From Pseudomonadota bacterium (lineage in GTDB: Bacteria; Pseudomonadota; Gammaproteobacteria; Acidithiobacillales; Acidithiobacillaceae), in assembly GCA_021821885.1 (NCBI GenBank), contig JAKARO010000003.1:86627-150626 (forward strand): DNA of 64,000 bases, given 5' to 3'. The position numbers were made by a program, and so were the translations under genes. Numbering within the stretch: the first letter of the stretch is position 1; every line of letters begins with the position of its first letter. This document shows positions 1-9,146 of the stretch, piece by piece. The notes under the pieces are model-generated. The model saw nothing but the letters and a program-made list of their open reading frames with translations. It had not been told where the DNA came from and did not search any database.

Positions 1-777
1 ACGGAAGGCCCGCTTCTGGATTACAGTCGCAGGATACTGTTTATTTCTGCGGTGGTGGTCCTGCTGCTCATTGCGCTTGCGTGGTGGCTTTGGGGCGGTT
101 CACGGGAGGGTACTTCTGGTACCGGAAACGTGTCCCATTCCACTGCTACTGCTGCGGCCGGGTCTGTCCCGCGGCCAGTAGCCCTCTCTGCACCAGTAAT
201 ATCGGTGCCGGAATCTGCGGCCAGGGTGGTTCTGGTCCATCCGCATGCTGCTCTCCGGTCATCAGGCACTGCAATGGCTGTATCTGCAATGACGGTATCC
301 GCACGGCAGTTGTCCGGGCTGGAATTCCGCTTTTCAGGAAAGTGCTGGGTTCAGGTGCGGGATGCGACTGGCAGGATACTTCTCTCCGGGCTCGGAAAAG
401 CAGGGGAAGAAATGCAGGCAGGCCAAGGAACCCCTCCGTACCAGGTCCTTGTGGGAAAGGCCAGTGCCGTACACATCTATTATGAGGGGCAGGCTGTCAG
501 CCTGCCCGGAAATCCACTTGGAGTGGCGCGCCTGGAACTGGGTTCTCCGGTCTCCGGGGCGGCACCTGGCATGACTTCGAAAAACGGCGCGGGACCAGTG
601 GAGCTGACAGCGTCCGGACTCTCCATACAGCACCGCAGCCAGGGTTCTCCCGTGACCCCCACACTATCCTCCCCATTTTCCGGGCATGGCCCAGAGACCC
701 CAGTTCCTGCCGGGACTGCCGCAAGTCCGGGGCTGATATCTACTCCTACAGCCAGTGAGGTTTCCCATGAACCATGA
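1..777 (+). CDS. rodZ: RodZ-like cytoskeletal/cell-shape protein, C-terminal part
   Basis: Open from the first base of the window, so the N-terminal half (normally a helix-turn-helix domain facing the cytoplasm) lies upstream. Visible are a single membrane segment (about residues 13-31, rich in V, L, I, A and W), a Ser/Thr/Pro/Ala-rich linker, and a C-terminal periplasmic domain of the DUF4115 type with the pattern [21 protein letters not shown] second low-complexity Pro/Ser/Thr tail follows. RodZ links MreB to the elongation machinery and sets rod shape. The stop overlaps the start of ispG, and rodZ-ispG-hisS is a common proteobacterial order, which supports the name. Divergence of the linker is normal for the family. 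Confidence 0.8.
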   Translation, partial: TEGPLLDYSRRILFISAVVVLLLIALAWWLWGGSREGTSGTGNVSHSTATAAAGSVPRPVALSAPVISVPESAARVVLVHPHAALRSSGTAMAVSAMTVSARQLSGLEFRFSGKCWVQVRDATGRILLSGLGKAGEEMQAGQGTPPYQVLVGKASAVHIYYEGQAVSLPGNPLGVARLELGSPVSGAAPGMTSKNGAGPVELTASGLSIQHRSQGSPVTPTLSSPFSGHGPETPVPAGTAASPGLISTPTASEVSHEP

Positions 778-1867
778 ATCGCCCATTCACCGCCGCAGGA
801 GCCGGCAGATCCATGTTGGCAAAGTTGCTATCGGTGGTGATGCACCAATCAGCGTCCAGAGTATGACCAATACGGAAACCAGGGATGTTGCCGCAACTGT
901 GTCGCAAATTTCTCGGCTTGAGGCTGTGGGAGCGGACATCGTCCGGGTATCCGTGCCCAGTATGGAAGCAGCAGAAGCGTTCAAGGCCATCCGGCAGCAG
1001 GTCGAAGTCCCATTGGTTGCCGATATCCATTTTGATCACCGTATTGCCCTCCAGGTGATGCGTGACGGGGTGGATGGGCTGCGTATCAATCCGGGTAACA
1101 TTGGTTCTATCGGAAAAACCCGACTGGTCGTGGAAATGGCGAAAGACCGTGGGATCCCGATCCGCATTGGCGTCAATGCCGGTTCCCTGGAAAAGGATAT
1201 CCAGGAAAAATATGGTGAGCCCACGCCCGAGGCACTGGTGGAATCGGCACTGCGCCATGCGGCCATTCTTGATGAACTCAATTTTCACGACGTAAAGATC
1301 AGCGTTAAGGCCTCAGACGTTTTTCTGGCTGTGGAAGCCTACCGTCTTCTGGCGCAGAAAGTGGACTACCCACTGCACCTCGGCATTACTGAAGCCGGGG
1401 GCCTGCGCTCGGGTACGGTCAAATCGGCCATTGGTCTCGGCCTTCTGCTGAACGAGGGTATTGGCGATACCATCCGGGTTTCCCTTGCGGCGGATCCGGT
1501 GGAAGAAATCCGTGTGGGTTTTGATATTCTGAAAAGCCTGCACCTGCGCCAGAAGGGCATTAACCTGATTGCCTGCCCGTCCTGTTCCCGACAGGAATTT
1601 GATGTGATTAGTACCATAAATGCCCTCGAGTCGAGGCTGGAAGACATCCTGGAACCCATGGATGTGTCGGTCATTGGATGTGTGGTGAACGGCATTGGTG
1701 AAGCGAAAGAGGCAGATATCGGGCTTGCTGGTGGGGACAGGCGCAGCATCCTGTATTACCGTGGCAAGCAGGTAGAGCGCGTAGAAAACCAGAATATAGT
1801 GGATGTGATAGAAAAACGCGTTCGGACCGAGCTGGCAGAGCGTCTTGCCTCGCGTAAGCCCCTCTAG
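767..1867 (+). CDS. ispG: 4-hydroxy-3-methylbut-2-en-1-yl diphosphate synthase
   Basis: IspG (GcpE) converts 2-C-methyl-erythritol 2,4-cyclodiphosphate to HMBPP in the MEP isoprenoid pathway, using a [4Fe-4S] cluster. At 366 residues it is full length for the short bacterial form. The cluster ligands are visible: a CPSC pair near residues 270/273 and a third Cys near 305 in [16 protein letters not shown]. The N-terminal TIM-barrel part has SVQSMTNT. I take ATG 767 as the start because GAGG lies 6 nt upstream; an in-frame GTG at 755 is possible but lacks a ribosome site. The start overlaps the rodZ stop by 11 nt, so the two are probably co-translated. Confidence 0.95.
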   Translation: MNHESPIHRRRSRQIHVGKVAIGGDAPISVQSMTNTETRDVAATVSQISRLEAVGADIVRVSVPSMEAAEAFKAIRQQVEVPLVADIHFDHRIALQVMRDGVDGLRINPGNIGSIGKTRLVVEMAKDRGIPIRIGVNAGSLEKDIQEKYGEPTPEALVESALRHAAILDELNFHDVKISVKASDVFLAVEAYRLLAQKVDYPLHLGITEAGGLRSGTVKSAIGLGLLLNEGIGDTIRVSLAADPVEEIRVGFDILKSLHLRQKGINLIACPSCSRQEFDVISTINALESRLEDILEPMDVSVIGCVVNGIGEAKEADIGLAGGDRRSILYYRGKQVERVENQNIVDVIEKRVRTELAERLASRKPL

Positions 1868-1881
1868 GGCGGAGATTGGCT

Positions 1882-3156
1882 TTGGCAAAACCGTTTTTGC
1901 AGGCAGTCCGGGGAATGAACGATCTTTTCCCCGAAGATACGGTTTCCTGGCAGGTGCAGGAACAGCACTTCAGGGAAATACTCGCACGCTACGATGTTGG
2001 CGAGGTCCGTGTGCCGATTGTCGAACACACGGAACTCTTTGCCCGGGCCATAGGTGATGTGACGGATATCGTCCAGAAGGAAATGTATACCTTTCCGGAC
2101 CGGAATGGCGAATCCCTGACACTGCGTCCTGAAGGAACGGCAGGGGTGGTCCGCGCCCTTGTAGAGCATGGTGGCCTGCGAGGAAAAACACCCAGGGTCT
2201 ATTATATGGGCCCCATGTTCCGTCACGAACGGCCGCAGAAGGGGCGTTACCGCCAGTTTCACCAGCTGGGTGTGGAATATCTGGGAATGGAAAGTGCTGC
2301 TGCGGATGCGGAAATCATTGCCCTGTCCGCGCGGCTGCTCAAGAGCGCATCCGTTTCGGCCGAGCTGCAGATCAACTCGCTGGGAACTCCGGCATCTAGG
2401 GCCCGCTACCGGGAGATCCTCCTTGCCTACCTGCGCCCGCTGGCAGAAGGGCTCTGTGCTGACTGCCAGTCACGTCTGGAGAGAAATCCTCTCCGCGTAC
2501 TCGACTGCAAGGTGGAAAACTGCCAGAAAATTGCCGTTGGCGCACCACGGCTGTTTGACCATCTCGATCCAGAGTCGGAAAGGCATTTTCTGCAGCTTCG
2601 GCGTCTTCTGGACGTTCTGGAGATTCCGTATACCGTTAACCCGGCACTGGTGCGTGGGCTTGACTACTATCACCGGACCGTCTTTGAGTGGGTCACTGCT
2701 GCCTTGGGATCCCAGGGGACGGTTCTAGCCGGTGGCCGGTACGACGGGCTTGTGGCGCAGCTTGGGGGGCCGGATACCCCGGCCATTGGCTTTGCCGTGG
2801 GTATGGAGCGCCTCCTTGCCCTTCAGGCTCTGCAGAATGGTCAGGTTCCCCTGCCAGTTCCGGATCTCTTTATGGGCGCGATGGACGAAGAATCCGTAGC
2901 TCCCCTCCTGCAGATGGCGGAAAATCTCCGTAACCGGGGAGTGTCTGCCATTACTGCAGGGCCGACAGGATTCCGGGCCTTGCTCCGGCAGGCTGAACGG
3001 TCTGCATCCCGATATCAGGTCCTGCTAGGCGTGTCGCAGCTGCAGGGAGGCACTGTGCTGCTGAAAGAGCAGCTGGGAGATCGGCACTGGGAGGGCTCCT
3101 GGCAGGATCTGCCTTTTGGCCTCGCGGCCCTCGGCGTTGATTTCCCTGACGCCTGA
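1882..3156 (+). CDS. hisS: histidyl-tRNA synthetase
   Basis: Class II aminoacyl-tRNA synthetase charging tRNA-His. The N-terminus AKPFLQAVRGMNDLFP matches the family opening, class II motif 2 lies around FRHERPQKGRYRQFHQ, and the histidine-specific loop VRGLDYYHRTVFEW is present. The C-terminal anticodon-binding domain follows. The start is a TTG; I prefer 1882 over the in-frame TTG at 1876 because GGAG is 7 nt upstream of it and the protein then begins M-A-K as in Escherichia coli HisS. Fourteen bases separate it from ispG. The window also holds hisZ, a catalytically inactive HisS paralogue, so the two should not be confused. Confidence 0.95.
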   Translation: MAKPFLQAVRGMNDLFPEDTVSWQVQEQHFREILARYDVGEVRVPIVEHTELFARAIGDVTDIVQKEMYTFPDRNGESLTLRPEGTAGVVRALVEHGGLRGKTPRVYYMGPMFRHERPQKGRYRQFHQLGVEYLGMESAAADAEIIALSARLLKSASVSAELQINSLGTPASRARYREILLAYLRPLAEGLCADCQSRLERNPLRVLDCKVENCQKIAVGAPRLFDHLDPESERHFLQLRRLLDVLEIPYTVNPALVRGLDYYHRTVFEWVTAALGSQGTVLAGGRYDGLVAQLGGPDTPAIGFAVGMERLLALQALQNGQVPLPVPDLFMGAMDEESVAPLLQMAENLRNRGVSAITAGPTGFRALLRQAERSASRYQVLLGVSQLQGGTVLLKEQLGDRHWEGSWQDLPFGLAALGVDFPDA

Positions 3157-3183
3157 CCCCATACTGGGCGGCATTTCCCGGAT

Positions 3184-3810
3184 ATGCAGATCCCAATCGT
3201 GACAGGTTCACAGTCCCTAGATTTCTTGCAGCGCAACAGGAGAAAGGCCGCTGCCATGGCAGCCGTCGTTCTCTTGGGCTTTCTCGCTTTTTTTGGTTAT
3301 GGGAAATACCAGCAGCATCTGATGCACCGGGCCGCCGTAGTATACAGCGAGCTGGGAAGCAGCATGGCGTCTGGAGCGCACAGCGAAGCCCGGGCCAGTG
3401 CAGAAACGCTTGTACACCATTATGGTTCTACGCCCTATGCGAGTCTTGCGCGGTTTTTTCTGGCCAGAATGGATCTGGAAGATCACCAGACCGCGGCTGC
3501 CCGGTCGCAGCTTTCCAGACTGGCCCGTTCCAAAGCGCTACCGGCAGGCATGCGTCCTATCGCGCGAATAGCACTAGGGCAGATGGATCTGGAAGAGGGA
3601 AAACCGGAAGAGGTTTTAACGCTTCTCCATGGACAGAACCACGCCTATGCGGCGCTTGAATGGGAGCTGCTCGGAGATGCCGAGGCCGCGCTGCGTCAAC
3701 CTGAGAAGGCGCGGAATGACTATGAGCGCGCACAGGCGGTTTTACCTGCAGCAGATCCTTACCGGGCCTACCTGCAGCTAAAACTTGCCAATATCGGAGT
3801 GGGTCCATGA
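3184..3810 (+). CDS. YfgM-like TPR membrane protein
   Basis: 208 residues with a short basic cytoplasmic N-terminus (QRNRRKAAA), one membrane helix at about residues 23-40, and a periplasmic tail made of tetratricopeptide-like helix pairs (for example YASLARFFLARMDLEDHQTAAARSQLSRL). This is the architecture of YfgM, a SecYEG-associated protein that helps periplasmic chaperones receive translocated proteins. Its place between hisS and bamB is the classic location of yfgM. Sequence conservation in this family is low, so the name rests on architecture plus synteny. The last four bases overlap the start of bamB. Confidence 0.8.
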   Translation: MQIPIVTGSQSLDFLQRNRRKAAAMAAVVLLGFLAFFGYGKYQQHLMHRAAVVYSELGSSMASGAHSEARASAETLVHHYGSTPYASLARFFLARMDLEDHQTAAARSQLSRLARSKALPAGMRPIARIALGQMDLEEGKPEEVLTLLHGQNHAYAALEWELLGDAEAALRQPEKARNDYERAQAVLPAADPYRAYLQLKLANIGVGP

Positions 3811-4997
3811 GCTGCAGGTCACAGATTTTCCTTTCCCTTTCCCGTGCCGCTATCCTGGGTATGGCGGTAGTGGCGCTCGCAGGGTGTGGCATAACCGGAT
3901 GGTTTTCCCGGGGGTCAGAACCGCTGGCTGTCCCACCACTGGCAAAGGGAGAAAAACAGGTTTCCATTGAGAAGGGCTGGCAGGCACGGCTTTATGGGGA
4001 CTGGCGCCTGGATCCGTACAACATGACGCAGATCCAGGCGACCGCCCACGGTCTCGTCCTGTCGGACAATGGAGATCGGCTTATCAGCCTGGGGGAGGCA
4101 GGGCGCCAGCGATGGATACGGAGACTGGATGGCAAATCTGCGCGTGGACCTGCCGTATCCGGAGGAATTGTTTACATCGGTACCGACGCGGGAAAGATGT
4201 ATGCCCTTAAGGCTGCAAACGGCCAGATACTCTGGAAACAGCAGCTGGATTCCGAGATTTTGAGTGTCCCCGTGGTGGCGGGAGGCCACGTGCTGGTCCA
4301 GCTGGCCAATGGCCACCTGCTGTCCATAGACGCAGGAACCGGCATGGTGCAATGGACTTTTTCCATGACCCAGCCTTCCCTGATTCTCCGCACTGCGGCG
4401 GCCCCTCTGGTAAAAAACGGCATTGTCTATGCCGGTTTTGCGGATGGAAGTGTGGTCGCGCTTGGACTGCAAAATGGGGCTGAACTGTGGCGGGCGACAG
4501 TCGCCATTCCGCATGGAAACAATGAGCTGGCCCGGATGGTGGATGTGGCGGCGACGCCAGTCGCCTACCATGACAGTGTTATTGCCGCTTCCTATCAGGG
4601 CAGTCTGGTCGCGTTTGGGCTGCAGGGTGGCGCCCAGCGGTGGTCTGTCCCGATGTCGGTTGTGCTCACACCCCTGCTGGTAAATGGGCGCCTGTATGTG
4701 GCAGAAGCGGATGGCCGTATCGCAGCCGTGGATCCCCGTTCTGGTGTGGTCCTGTGGCAGAATGACCGGCTCAGAGGAAGGAATCTCGGTGGTTTTGCCT
4801 ACTGTGCCGGTGATCTGGTGGCTACGGATACGGCTGGCTATGTTTATGTTCTAGATCCTAAAAGTGGACACCGGATCGGCCAGAGGCAAATTTCGTCCAG
4901 CGGGATAGAAAGCCAGCCAGCCTGCACGAATGGCCAACACATCGTGGTCATGGATGCCGCAGGTACCCTGTACCAGCTGCACCTGCACCGGCACTGA
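3807..4997 (+). CDS. bamB: outer membrane assembly lipoprotein BamB
   Basis: 396-residue lipoprotein with a signal peptide ending in the lipobox L-A-G-C (Cys at about residue 27), so it should be lipidated and anchored to the outer membrane facing the periplasm. The rest is an eight-bladed beta-propeller of PQQ-like repeats, visible as repeated patterns such as VYIGTDAGKMYALKAANG, LSIDAGTGMVQW, VYAGFADGSVVALG and IAAVDPRSGVVLWQ. BamB scaffolds the BAM complex that inserts beta-barrel proteins. It overlaps yfgM by ATGA and is followed 6 nt later by der, the usual neighbour. Confidence 0.93.
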   Translation: MSCRSQIFLSLSRAAILGMAVVALAGCGITGWFSRGSEPLAVPPLAKGEKQVSIEKGWQARLYGDWRLDPYNMTQIQATAHGLVLSDNGDRLISLGEAGRQRWIRRLDGKSARGPAVSGGIVYIGTDAGKMYALKAANGQILWKQQLDSEILSVPVVAGGHVLVQLANGHLLSIDAGTGMVQWTFSMTQPSLILRTAAAPLVKNGIVYAGFADGSVVALGLQNGAELWRATVAIPHGNNELARMVDVAATPVAYHDSVIAASYQGSLVAFGLQGGAQRWSVPMSVVLTPLLVNGRLYVAEADGRIAAVDPRSGVVLWQNDRLRGRNLGGFAYCAGDLVATDTAGYVYVLDPKSGHRIGQRQISSSGIESQPACTNGQHIVVMDAAGTLYQLHLHRH

Positions 4998-5003
4998 CCT
5001 GGC

Positions 5004-6341
5004 ATGACGGCTGTCATCGCCCTGGTGGGCCGACCCAATGTAGGCAAATCAACGCTTTTTAACCGCCTCACGCGTACCCGAGAGGCTCTGGTGGCAGATT
5101 TCCCTGGGCTGACCAGGGACCGCCATTATGGAATGGCCAGCGTGGGAGGCCGGGATTTTCTTGTGGTAGATACCGGCGGCTTTGAGCCGGAAGAGCGGGA
5201 AGGGCTGGTGGCTGCCATGGCAGGCCAGACCCGCCAGGCCATAGCCGAATCCGATGCCGTCCTTTTTCTCGTCGATGCAAAATCCGGCCTTTCAGCACAG
5301 GATGAAGAGATTGCTGCAGAACTGCGTCGCAGCGGCAAGCCCGTCTATCTGGTAATTAATAAAATGGATGTGCGTCATGCTGTGGCGGAGCTTCCGGAAT
5401 TTCACCGTCTGGGAATGGGGCACCCCTACACGGTTTCTGCGGCACATGGCCATGGCGTAGAGTCCCTGCTTGATGCTCTGGTTTCCAGTTTGTCGGAAGA
5501 GGAACCTGCGCCAGAACCATCCGGGAAAGAGAAGGCTCCACGCATCGCCGTCTTGGGGCGGCCTAATGTGGGAAAGTCTACCCTGGTCAACGCCATGCTT
5601 GGCGAGAAGCGGGTAATCGTATTTGATGCGCCTGGCACGACCCGGGACAGTATCCGGATTCCCTATGAACGCCAGGGTAAATCCTATGTGATGATCGATA
5701 CGGCGGGGGTCCGGAAGCGTGCCAGAATTGGTGAGGGTCTTGAAAAGCTTGGGGTCCTGAAGACACTGGCGGCCCTGCGCGAAGCTGATGTGGTGCTCAT
5801 GGTCATGGATGCACGGGATGGGGTTTCGGACCAGGATGCCCATCTGGTCGGCGTGGCAGCCGATCTGGGCCGTCCCATTATCCTGGTGGTGAACAAGTGG
5901 GATGGCCTGGATGCGCGCCAGAAAAAAGCAGTCCGTGAGGCTTTGGAGAGGCGTCTGGCATTTATTGCCCATGCCCCGGTTTACACCATCTCCGCACTGC
6001 ATGGGACGGGAGTGGGAGATCTCTACAAAAGTATCGACCGTCTGTGGCGTGATAGCCACCGCCATTTCTCCACCGGAGAATTGAACCGGCTGCTGCAGGA
6101 AATTACGGCAGCCCACCAGCCGCCGCTAGTCGCTGGCCGGCGCATCAAGCTGCGTTACTGCCATCAGGGCGGAGAGAATCCCCTTACGCTCGTTTTCCAC
6201 GGCAACCAGCTCGACCGGTTGCCCGGCAGCTATAAGCGCTATCTTGAATCTGCCTTTCGGAAGGGAATGGGGCTGGAATCTGTGCCCCTGCGCCTTCTGT
6301 TCCGCCAGGGGGAAAATCCTTACGATCCAGGGAGAAACTGA
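5004..6341 (+). CDS. der: ribosome-assembly GTPase Der (EngA)
   Basis: Two GTPase domains in tandem identify Der: GRPNVGKST at about residues 8-16 and again at about 184-192, with DTGG/DTAG switch motifs and NKMD/NKWD base-recognition motifs. The C-terminal KH-like domain follows (RIKLRYCHQGGENPLTLVFHGN). Der acts in maturation of the 50S subunit. 445 residues is normal. It starts 6 nt after bamB and the next reading frame starts on the very next base after its stop, so it sits inside one transcription unit. Confidence 0.97.
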   Translation: MTAVIALVGRPNVGKSTLFNRLTRTREALVADFPGLTRDRHYGMASVGGRDFLVVDTGGFEPEEREGLVAAMAGQTRQAIAESDAVLFLVDAKSGLSAQDEEIAAELRRSGKPVYLVINKMDVRHAVAELPEFHRLGMGHPYTVSAAHGHGVESLLDALVSSLSEEEPAPEPSGKEKAPRIAVLGRPNVGKSTLVNAMLGEKRVIVFDAPGTTRDSIRIPYERQGKSYVMIDTAGVRKRARIGEGLEKLGVLKTLAALREADVVLMVMDARDGVSDQDAHLVGVAADLGRPIILVVNKWDGLDARQKKAVREALERRLAFIAHAPVYTISALHGTGVGDLYKSIDRLWRDSHRHFSTGELNRLLQEITAAHQPPLVAGRRIKLRYCHQGGENPLTLVFHGNQLDRLPGSYKRYLESAFRKGMGLESVPLRLLFRQGENPYDPGRN

Positions 6342-6770
6342 ATGGCCCGGCCAACCCGTTCCTCCCGCTGGCTCTGGGTAACCGTGTGCGGGATTCTGTT
6401 CGGCCTTATCCTGTGGCTTAACCATTTTCTGTCCCCAGCCCAGTTTCATGCCTACCAGTGGCTGCTGGCCGCGGAATATGGGGTGTGGGCAGTGACAGCC
6501 CTTGGAGCCGCTGCCCGCCTCTGGCCAGCGGGAAATCCTTACTACTGGCGGCCTGTGACTATTTTTCTGGGTGCCATTCTTTCTGCAGCCGAATTTTTTT
6601 CGGGGGTTGGGCCTGCTCCGCAGGCGCGGATTGATGCGTGGATGACAGCACTGATCGGTATTGCGGCTGTGACTATCATCGCCCGTATTGTGCCCCATTC
6701 TGTGACCCGTTTCTGGTATGGGCAGGAAACCGACAATGGAAATCGTACTGGTCCGTCACGCAGAAGCTGA
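6342..6770 (+). CDS. uncharacterised small membrane protein
   Basis: 142 residues, not recognised. It has three or four hydrophobic segments (about residues 10-27, 38-57, 68-88 and 101-117) and a basic N-terminus, so it is probably an inner membrane protein. The ATG immediately follows the der stop with no gap, and its 3' end overlaps the start of sixA by 35 nt, which argues for a real, translationally coupled gene. The last residues (after ETDNGN) are encoded within sixA. No catalytic motif is evident, and no function is proposed. Confidence 0.65.
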   Translation: MARPTRSSRWLWVTVCGILFGLILWLNHFLSPAQFHAYQWLLAAEYGVWAVTALGAAARLWPAGNPYYWRPVTIFLGAILSAAEFFSGVGPAPQARIDAWMTALIGIAAVTIIARIVPHSVTRFWYGQETDNGNRTGPSRRS

Positions 6771-7236
6771 AGATCCGGTTCAGGGAAGGGGAGACTTTGA
6801 TCGCCCCCTGACCAGACAGGGTCAGGCGGATGCTCTGGCCCTATCCCGCCTGCTTCCCAACCTTCTCCAGAAACCCCTGGCGATCTGGTTCAGCCCACTG
6901 CTGCGCACACGCCAGACTGCAGAATTTCTTGCTCCCTCGCTGCACCCCTCGGAAACCCGGTCCTGTGATGCCATAGCAGAAGGAGATCTGGAGAGACTCC
7001 AGCAGGAGTGGAAATTCCTTGCTGCTGAAACCTTGGTCCTGGTAGGGCACCAGCCATATCTGGGGCGATGGATCCGCGAGCTGTCCAGTATTGACCTGCC
7101 CATATCCAAAGCCAGTACCACTATCCTTCGGGAACGCAAGGGAACGGGAAAGTACCAGCTCCTCTGGCATGCACGGCCAGAAATGTTAGCCAGAATCGCA
7201 GAAGCGGAAAAATGCTCCCGTTCAGGGAAATTCTGA
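6736..7236 (+). CDS. sixA: SixA-type phosphohistidine phosphatase
   Basis: 166-residue member of the histidine phosphatase (RHG) superfamily. The active-site motif LVRHAEAE lies at about residues 5-12, PLTRQGQADA follows, the second Arg is in SPLLRTRQTAEF, and the catalytic second His is in LVGHQPYLG. SixA removes phosphate from His-phosphorylated proteins such as HPt domains or phosphotransferase components. I chose ATG 6736 over ATG 6718 because AGGA lies 8 nt upstream and the RHG motif is then close to the N-terminus, as in E. coli SixA. It overlaps the preceding membrane-protein gene. Confidence 0.85.
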   Translation: MEIVLVRHAEAEDPVQGRGDFDRPLTRQGQADALALSRLLPNLLQKPLAIWFSPLLRTRQTAEFLAPSLHPSETRSCDAIAEGDLERLQQEWKFLAAETLVLVGHQPYLGRWIRELSSIDLPISKASTTILRERKGTGKYQLLWHARPEMLARIAEAEKCSRSGKF

Positions 7237-7241
7237 TGCTG

Positions 7242-7250
7242 TGCTATAAT
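7242..7250 (+). promoter_or_regulatory. extended -10 promoter upstream of the DsrE-like gene
   Basis: TGCTATAAT: a perfect TATAAT at 7245-7250 preceded by TG with one spacer base, i.e. an extended -10. A poor -35 (TTCAGG at 7221-7226) is 18 nt upstream, as expected when an extended -10 is present. The gene begins about 57 nt downstream. Confidence 0.6.
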
Positions 7251-7307
7251 CTGCACGTCAGATGGTTACGTTCTGCATAACGCGTAAACCCAACAGAGGA
7301 TTTATCC

Positions 7308-7685
7308 ATGCCTGAAAACCAAGTTCCCGATCTGGTCATTATTCTTATCACCGGCCCTGAGAACCCCAAGCGTCTGCCTTCTGCCTTTTTTCTTTCGGCA
7401 ACGGCAGCGGCCAGCGAACAGAACGTTGTAATGTATTTTACGGGACCAGCAACCGAACTTCTGGGAAAAGGGACGGCGGAAACCATTTTTCCCATGGCGG
7501 GGGGAAAAAGCGTGGCCGATTTCATGAAACTTGCCGAAGACAATGGGGTGCAGTTTATTGGCTGTCTGCAGTCTCTGGAGCTCAATGGAATGACCCGTGA
7601 CGATCTCGCCAAGGATATACCCCTGCTGAATCCGAGCGCAGCCCTCCCCACTCTCGGCGCTGCTGGCCGTGTATTGACCTGGTGA
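7308..7685 (+). CDS. DsrE/DsrF-like family protein
   Basis: 125 residues with the DsrE-like fold signature: an N-terminal strand followed by LITGPENPKRLPSAFFLSATAAASEQNVVMYFTG, then GVQFIGCLQSLELNGM near the position where sulfur-trafficking members carry a conserved cysteine. The Cys in IGCLQSLELNG is the only obvious sulfur-relay candidate. DsrE-like proteins move sulfane sulfur or act as small regulators of sulfur oxidation, but many have unknown roles. AGAGGA lies 7 nt upstream of ATG 7308. It has its own promoter and is separated from pstS by 240 bases, so it is likely a single-gene unit. Confidence 0.7.
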   Translation: MPENQVPDLVIILITGPENPKRLPSAFFLSATAAASEQNVVMYFTGPATELLGKGTAETIFPMAGGKSVADFMKLAEDNGVQFIGCLQSLELNGMTRDDLAKDIPLLNPSAALPTLGAAGRVLTW

Positions 7686-7693
7686 TTTTCTGC

Positions 7694-7720
7694 CCCGCCA
7701 TGGCAGATGTTCATGGCGGG
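7694..7720 (+). terminator. perfect 9-bp hairpin after the DsrE-like gene
   Basis: CCCGCCATG (7694-7702) and CATGGCGGG (7712-7720) form a perfect inverted repeat with a 9-nt loop, 9 bases after the stop codon. There is no U-run directly after it. A second, nearly loopless palindrome (GAAAATCC / GGATTTTC, 7735-7751) follows. It may be a transcript 3' end, but it is not a textbook intrinsic terminator. Confidence 0.4.
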
Positions 7721-7778
7721 AGCCAGTCTGACCGGAAAATCCCGGATTTTCTGCTCCTCCAGGAACCTCCCAAACATC

Positions 7779-7834
7779 CTGTCATAAAAGTGTCATAAAA
7801 ATTTCATGATACCGTCACGAATTTCTGGTAGGTT
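7779..7834 (+). promoter_or_regulatory. quadruple Pho box and promoter of pstSCA
   Basis: Four consecutive 11-bp units: CTGTCATAAAA (7779), GTGTCATAAAA (7790), ATTTCATGATA (7801) and CCGTCACGAAT (7812). All have T-C-A at unit positions 4-6, matching the PhoB-binding direct repeat. A weak -10 (TAGGTT, 7829-7834) starts 6 bp after the last unit, with no -35, as is typical for PhoB-activated promoters. The pstS start is about 90 nt downstream. Confidence 0.85.
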
Positions 7835-7925
7835 TCTGCCCTGAGGTAGAGGTGCATGGGGCTGGACTCTCCCCAGGCTATCTCAAAGACAGAGTTATCC
7901 TGCATTGGCCATCTTCGGAGGTTTT

Positions 7926-9014
7926 ATGTTGCTTCATTCCAAGAAAGCTTTTTCCCATGCGTTGAAGGGAGCTGTCCTTGCTTCCCTCCTGGGGATGGGA
8001 ACTGCTATTTCCATGCCTGCTTCCGCTGCCCCTGCGGTCAGTCTGCTTGAGACGGGTTCAACCCTCCTGTACCCCCTGTTCAATTTATGGGTACCGGTCT
8101 ATACCAAGCAGCATCCCAATGTAAGAATCACAACCCAGGGAACCGGTAGTGGCACCGGAATTGCCCAGGCCATTTCCGGTGTGGCCCAGATTGGTGCCTC
8201 CGATGCCTATATGGCCAATGCCCAGGTCAAGATGCATCCTGACATATTGAACATTCCCCTGGCCATTTCCATACAGATGATCAACTATAATCTTCCTGGC
8301 CTGAATAACCGGCACCTCAAACTGTCCGGTTCCGTTCTTGCCGGAATCTACTCTGGCAAAATCACCAACTGGAATGATCCCCAGATTGCCCGGCTGAATC
8401 CGGGTGTCAAACTCCCCAATCACAAAATTATCCCGGTGCATCGTACGGATGGCTCCGGTGATACTTTCATCTTTACCACCTATCTCTCCGATACGACCCC
8501 GGAATGGGCCAAGAATATAGGCTACAGCACAACAGTGAGCTGGCCGAATGTCCAGGGTGGAATTGGCGCTGTTGGGAATCCTGGAATGGTTCAGGCCCTG
8601 AAATCCACTCCCTACGGAGTGGCATATATTGGGATCAGCTGGAAAAAACCGGTTCAGAAGGCCGGTCTTGGTACCGCCCTGTTGCAGAACCGGGCCGGGA
8701 AATTTGTCCTGCCCACGGTGGAAACGGCGAAGGCCGCTGCCGGAGAGATGGTTTCCAAGACCCCTGCGGACGAGCGGATCAGCCTGGTTTATGCACCTGG
8801 CGCCAATTCATACCCCATCATCAACTATGAATATGCTATTGTGAAAAAGGACCAGCCCAACGCCCAGACAGCCGCTGCCATGCGGGAGTTTCTGAACTGG
8901 GCCCTGGCTGCCAAGGGCGGGAATGCTCCCCATTTCATGAAGGCCGTGAATTTTGTCCCGCTGCCAGAAAATGCCGTGGCACTGTCCAGAAAACAGATCG
9001 CAATGATCAAGTAA
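7926..9014 (+). CDS. pstS: phosphate ABC transporter substrate-binding protein PstS
   Basis: Periplasmic phosphate-binding protein of the high-affinity Pst transporter. From ATG 7926 (GGAGG 4 nt upstream) it is 362 residues. A signal peptide of about 35 residues ends ASA-AP. The mature protein has the phosphate-loop patterns LLETGSTLLYPLFNLW, TQGTGSGTGIAQAISG, VHRTDGSGDTFIFTTYLS and SYPIINYEYAIV. An in-frame TTG at 7905 would put residues before the signal peptide and is less likely. It leads a pstS-pstC-pstA run under Pho-box control. Confidence 0.95.
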   Translation: MLLHSKKAFSHALKGAVLASLLGMGTAISMPASAAPAVSLLETGSTLLYPLFNLWVPVYTKQHPNVRITTQGTGSGTGIAQAISGVAQIGASDAYMANAQVKMHPDILNIPLAISIQMINYNLPGLNNRHLKLSGSVLAGIYSGKITNWNDPQIARLNPGVKLPNHKIIPVHRTDGSGDTFIFTTYLSDTTPEWAKNIGYSTTVSWPNVQGGIGAVGNPGMVQALKSTPYGVAYIGISWKKPVQKAGLGTALLQNRAGKFVLPTVETAKAAAGEMVSKTPADERISLVYAPGANSYPIINYEYAIVKKDQPNAQTAAAMREFLNWALAAKGGNAPHFMKAVNFVPLPENAVALSRKQIAMIK

Positions 9015-9146
9015 GGAACGCAGTACTGGGGGAGAAGATGGCCATCTGGACCATCCCCCTGCCAGAGGCTGAAAATGTCCGTGGGCCTTTCCTGTACTGG
9101 CCCGCGGATTTATCATTTGCGGAGCTGCAATCGGAAAGGACCCTGC

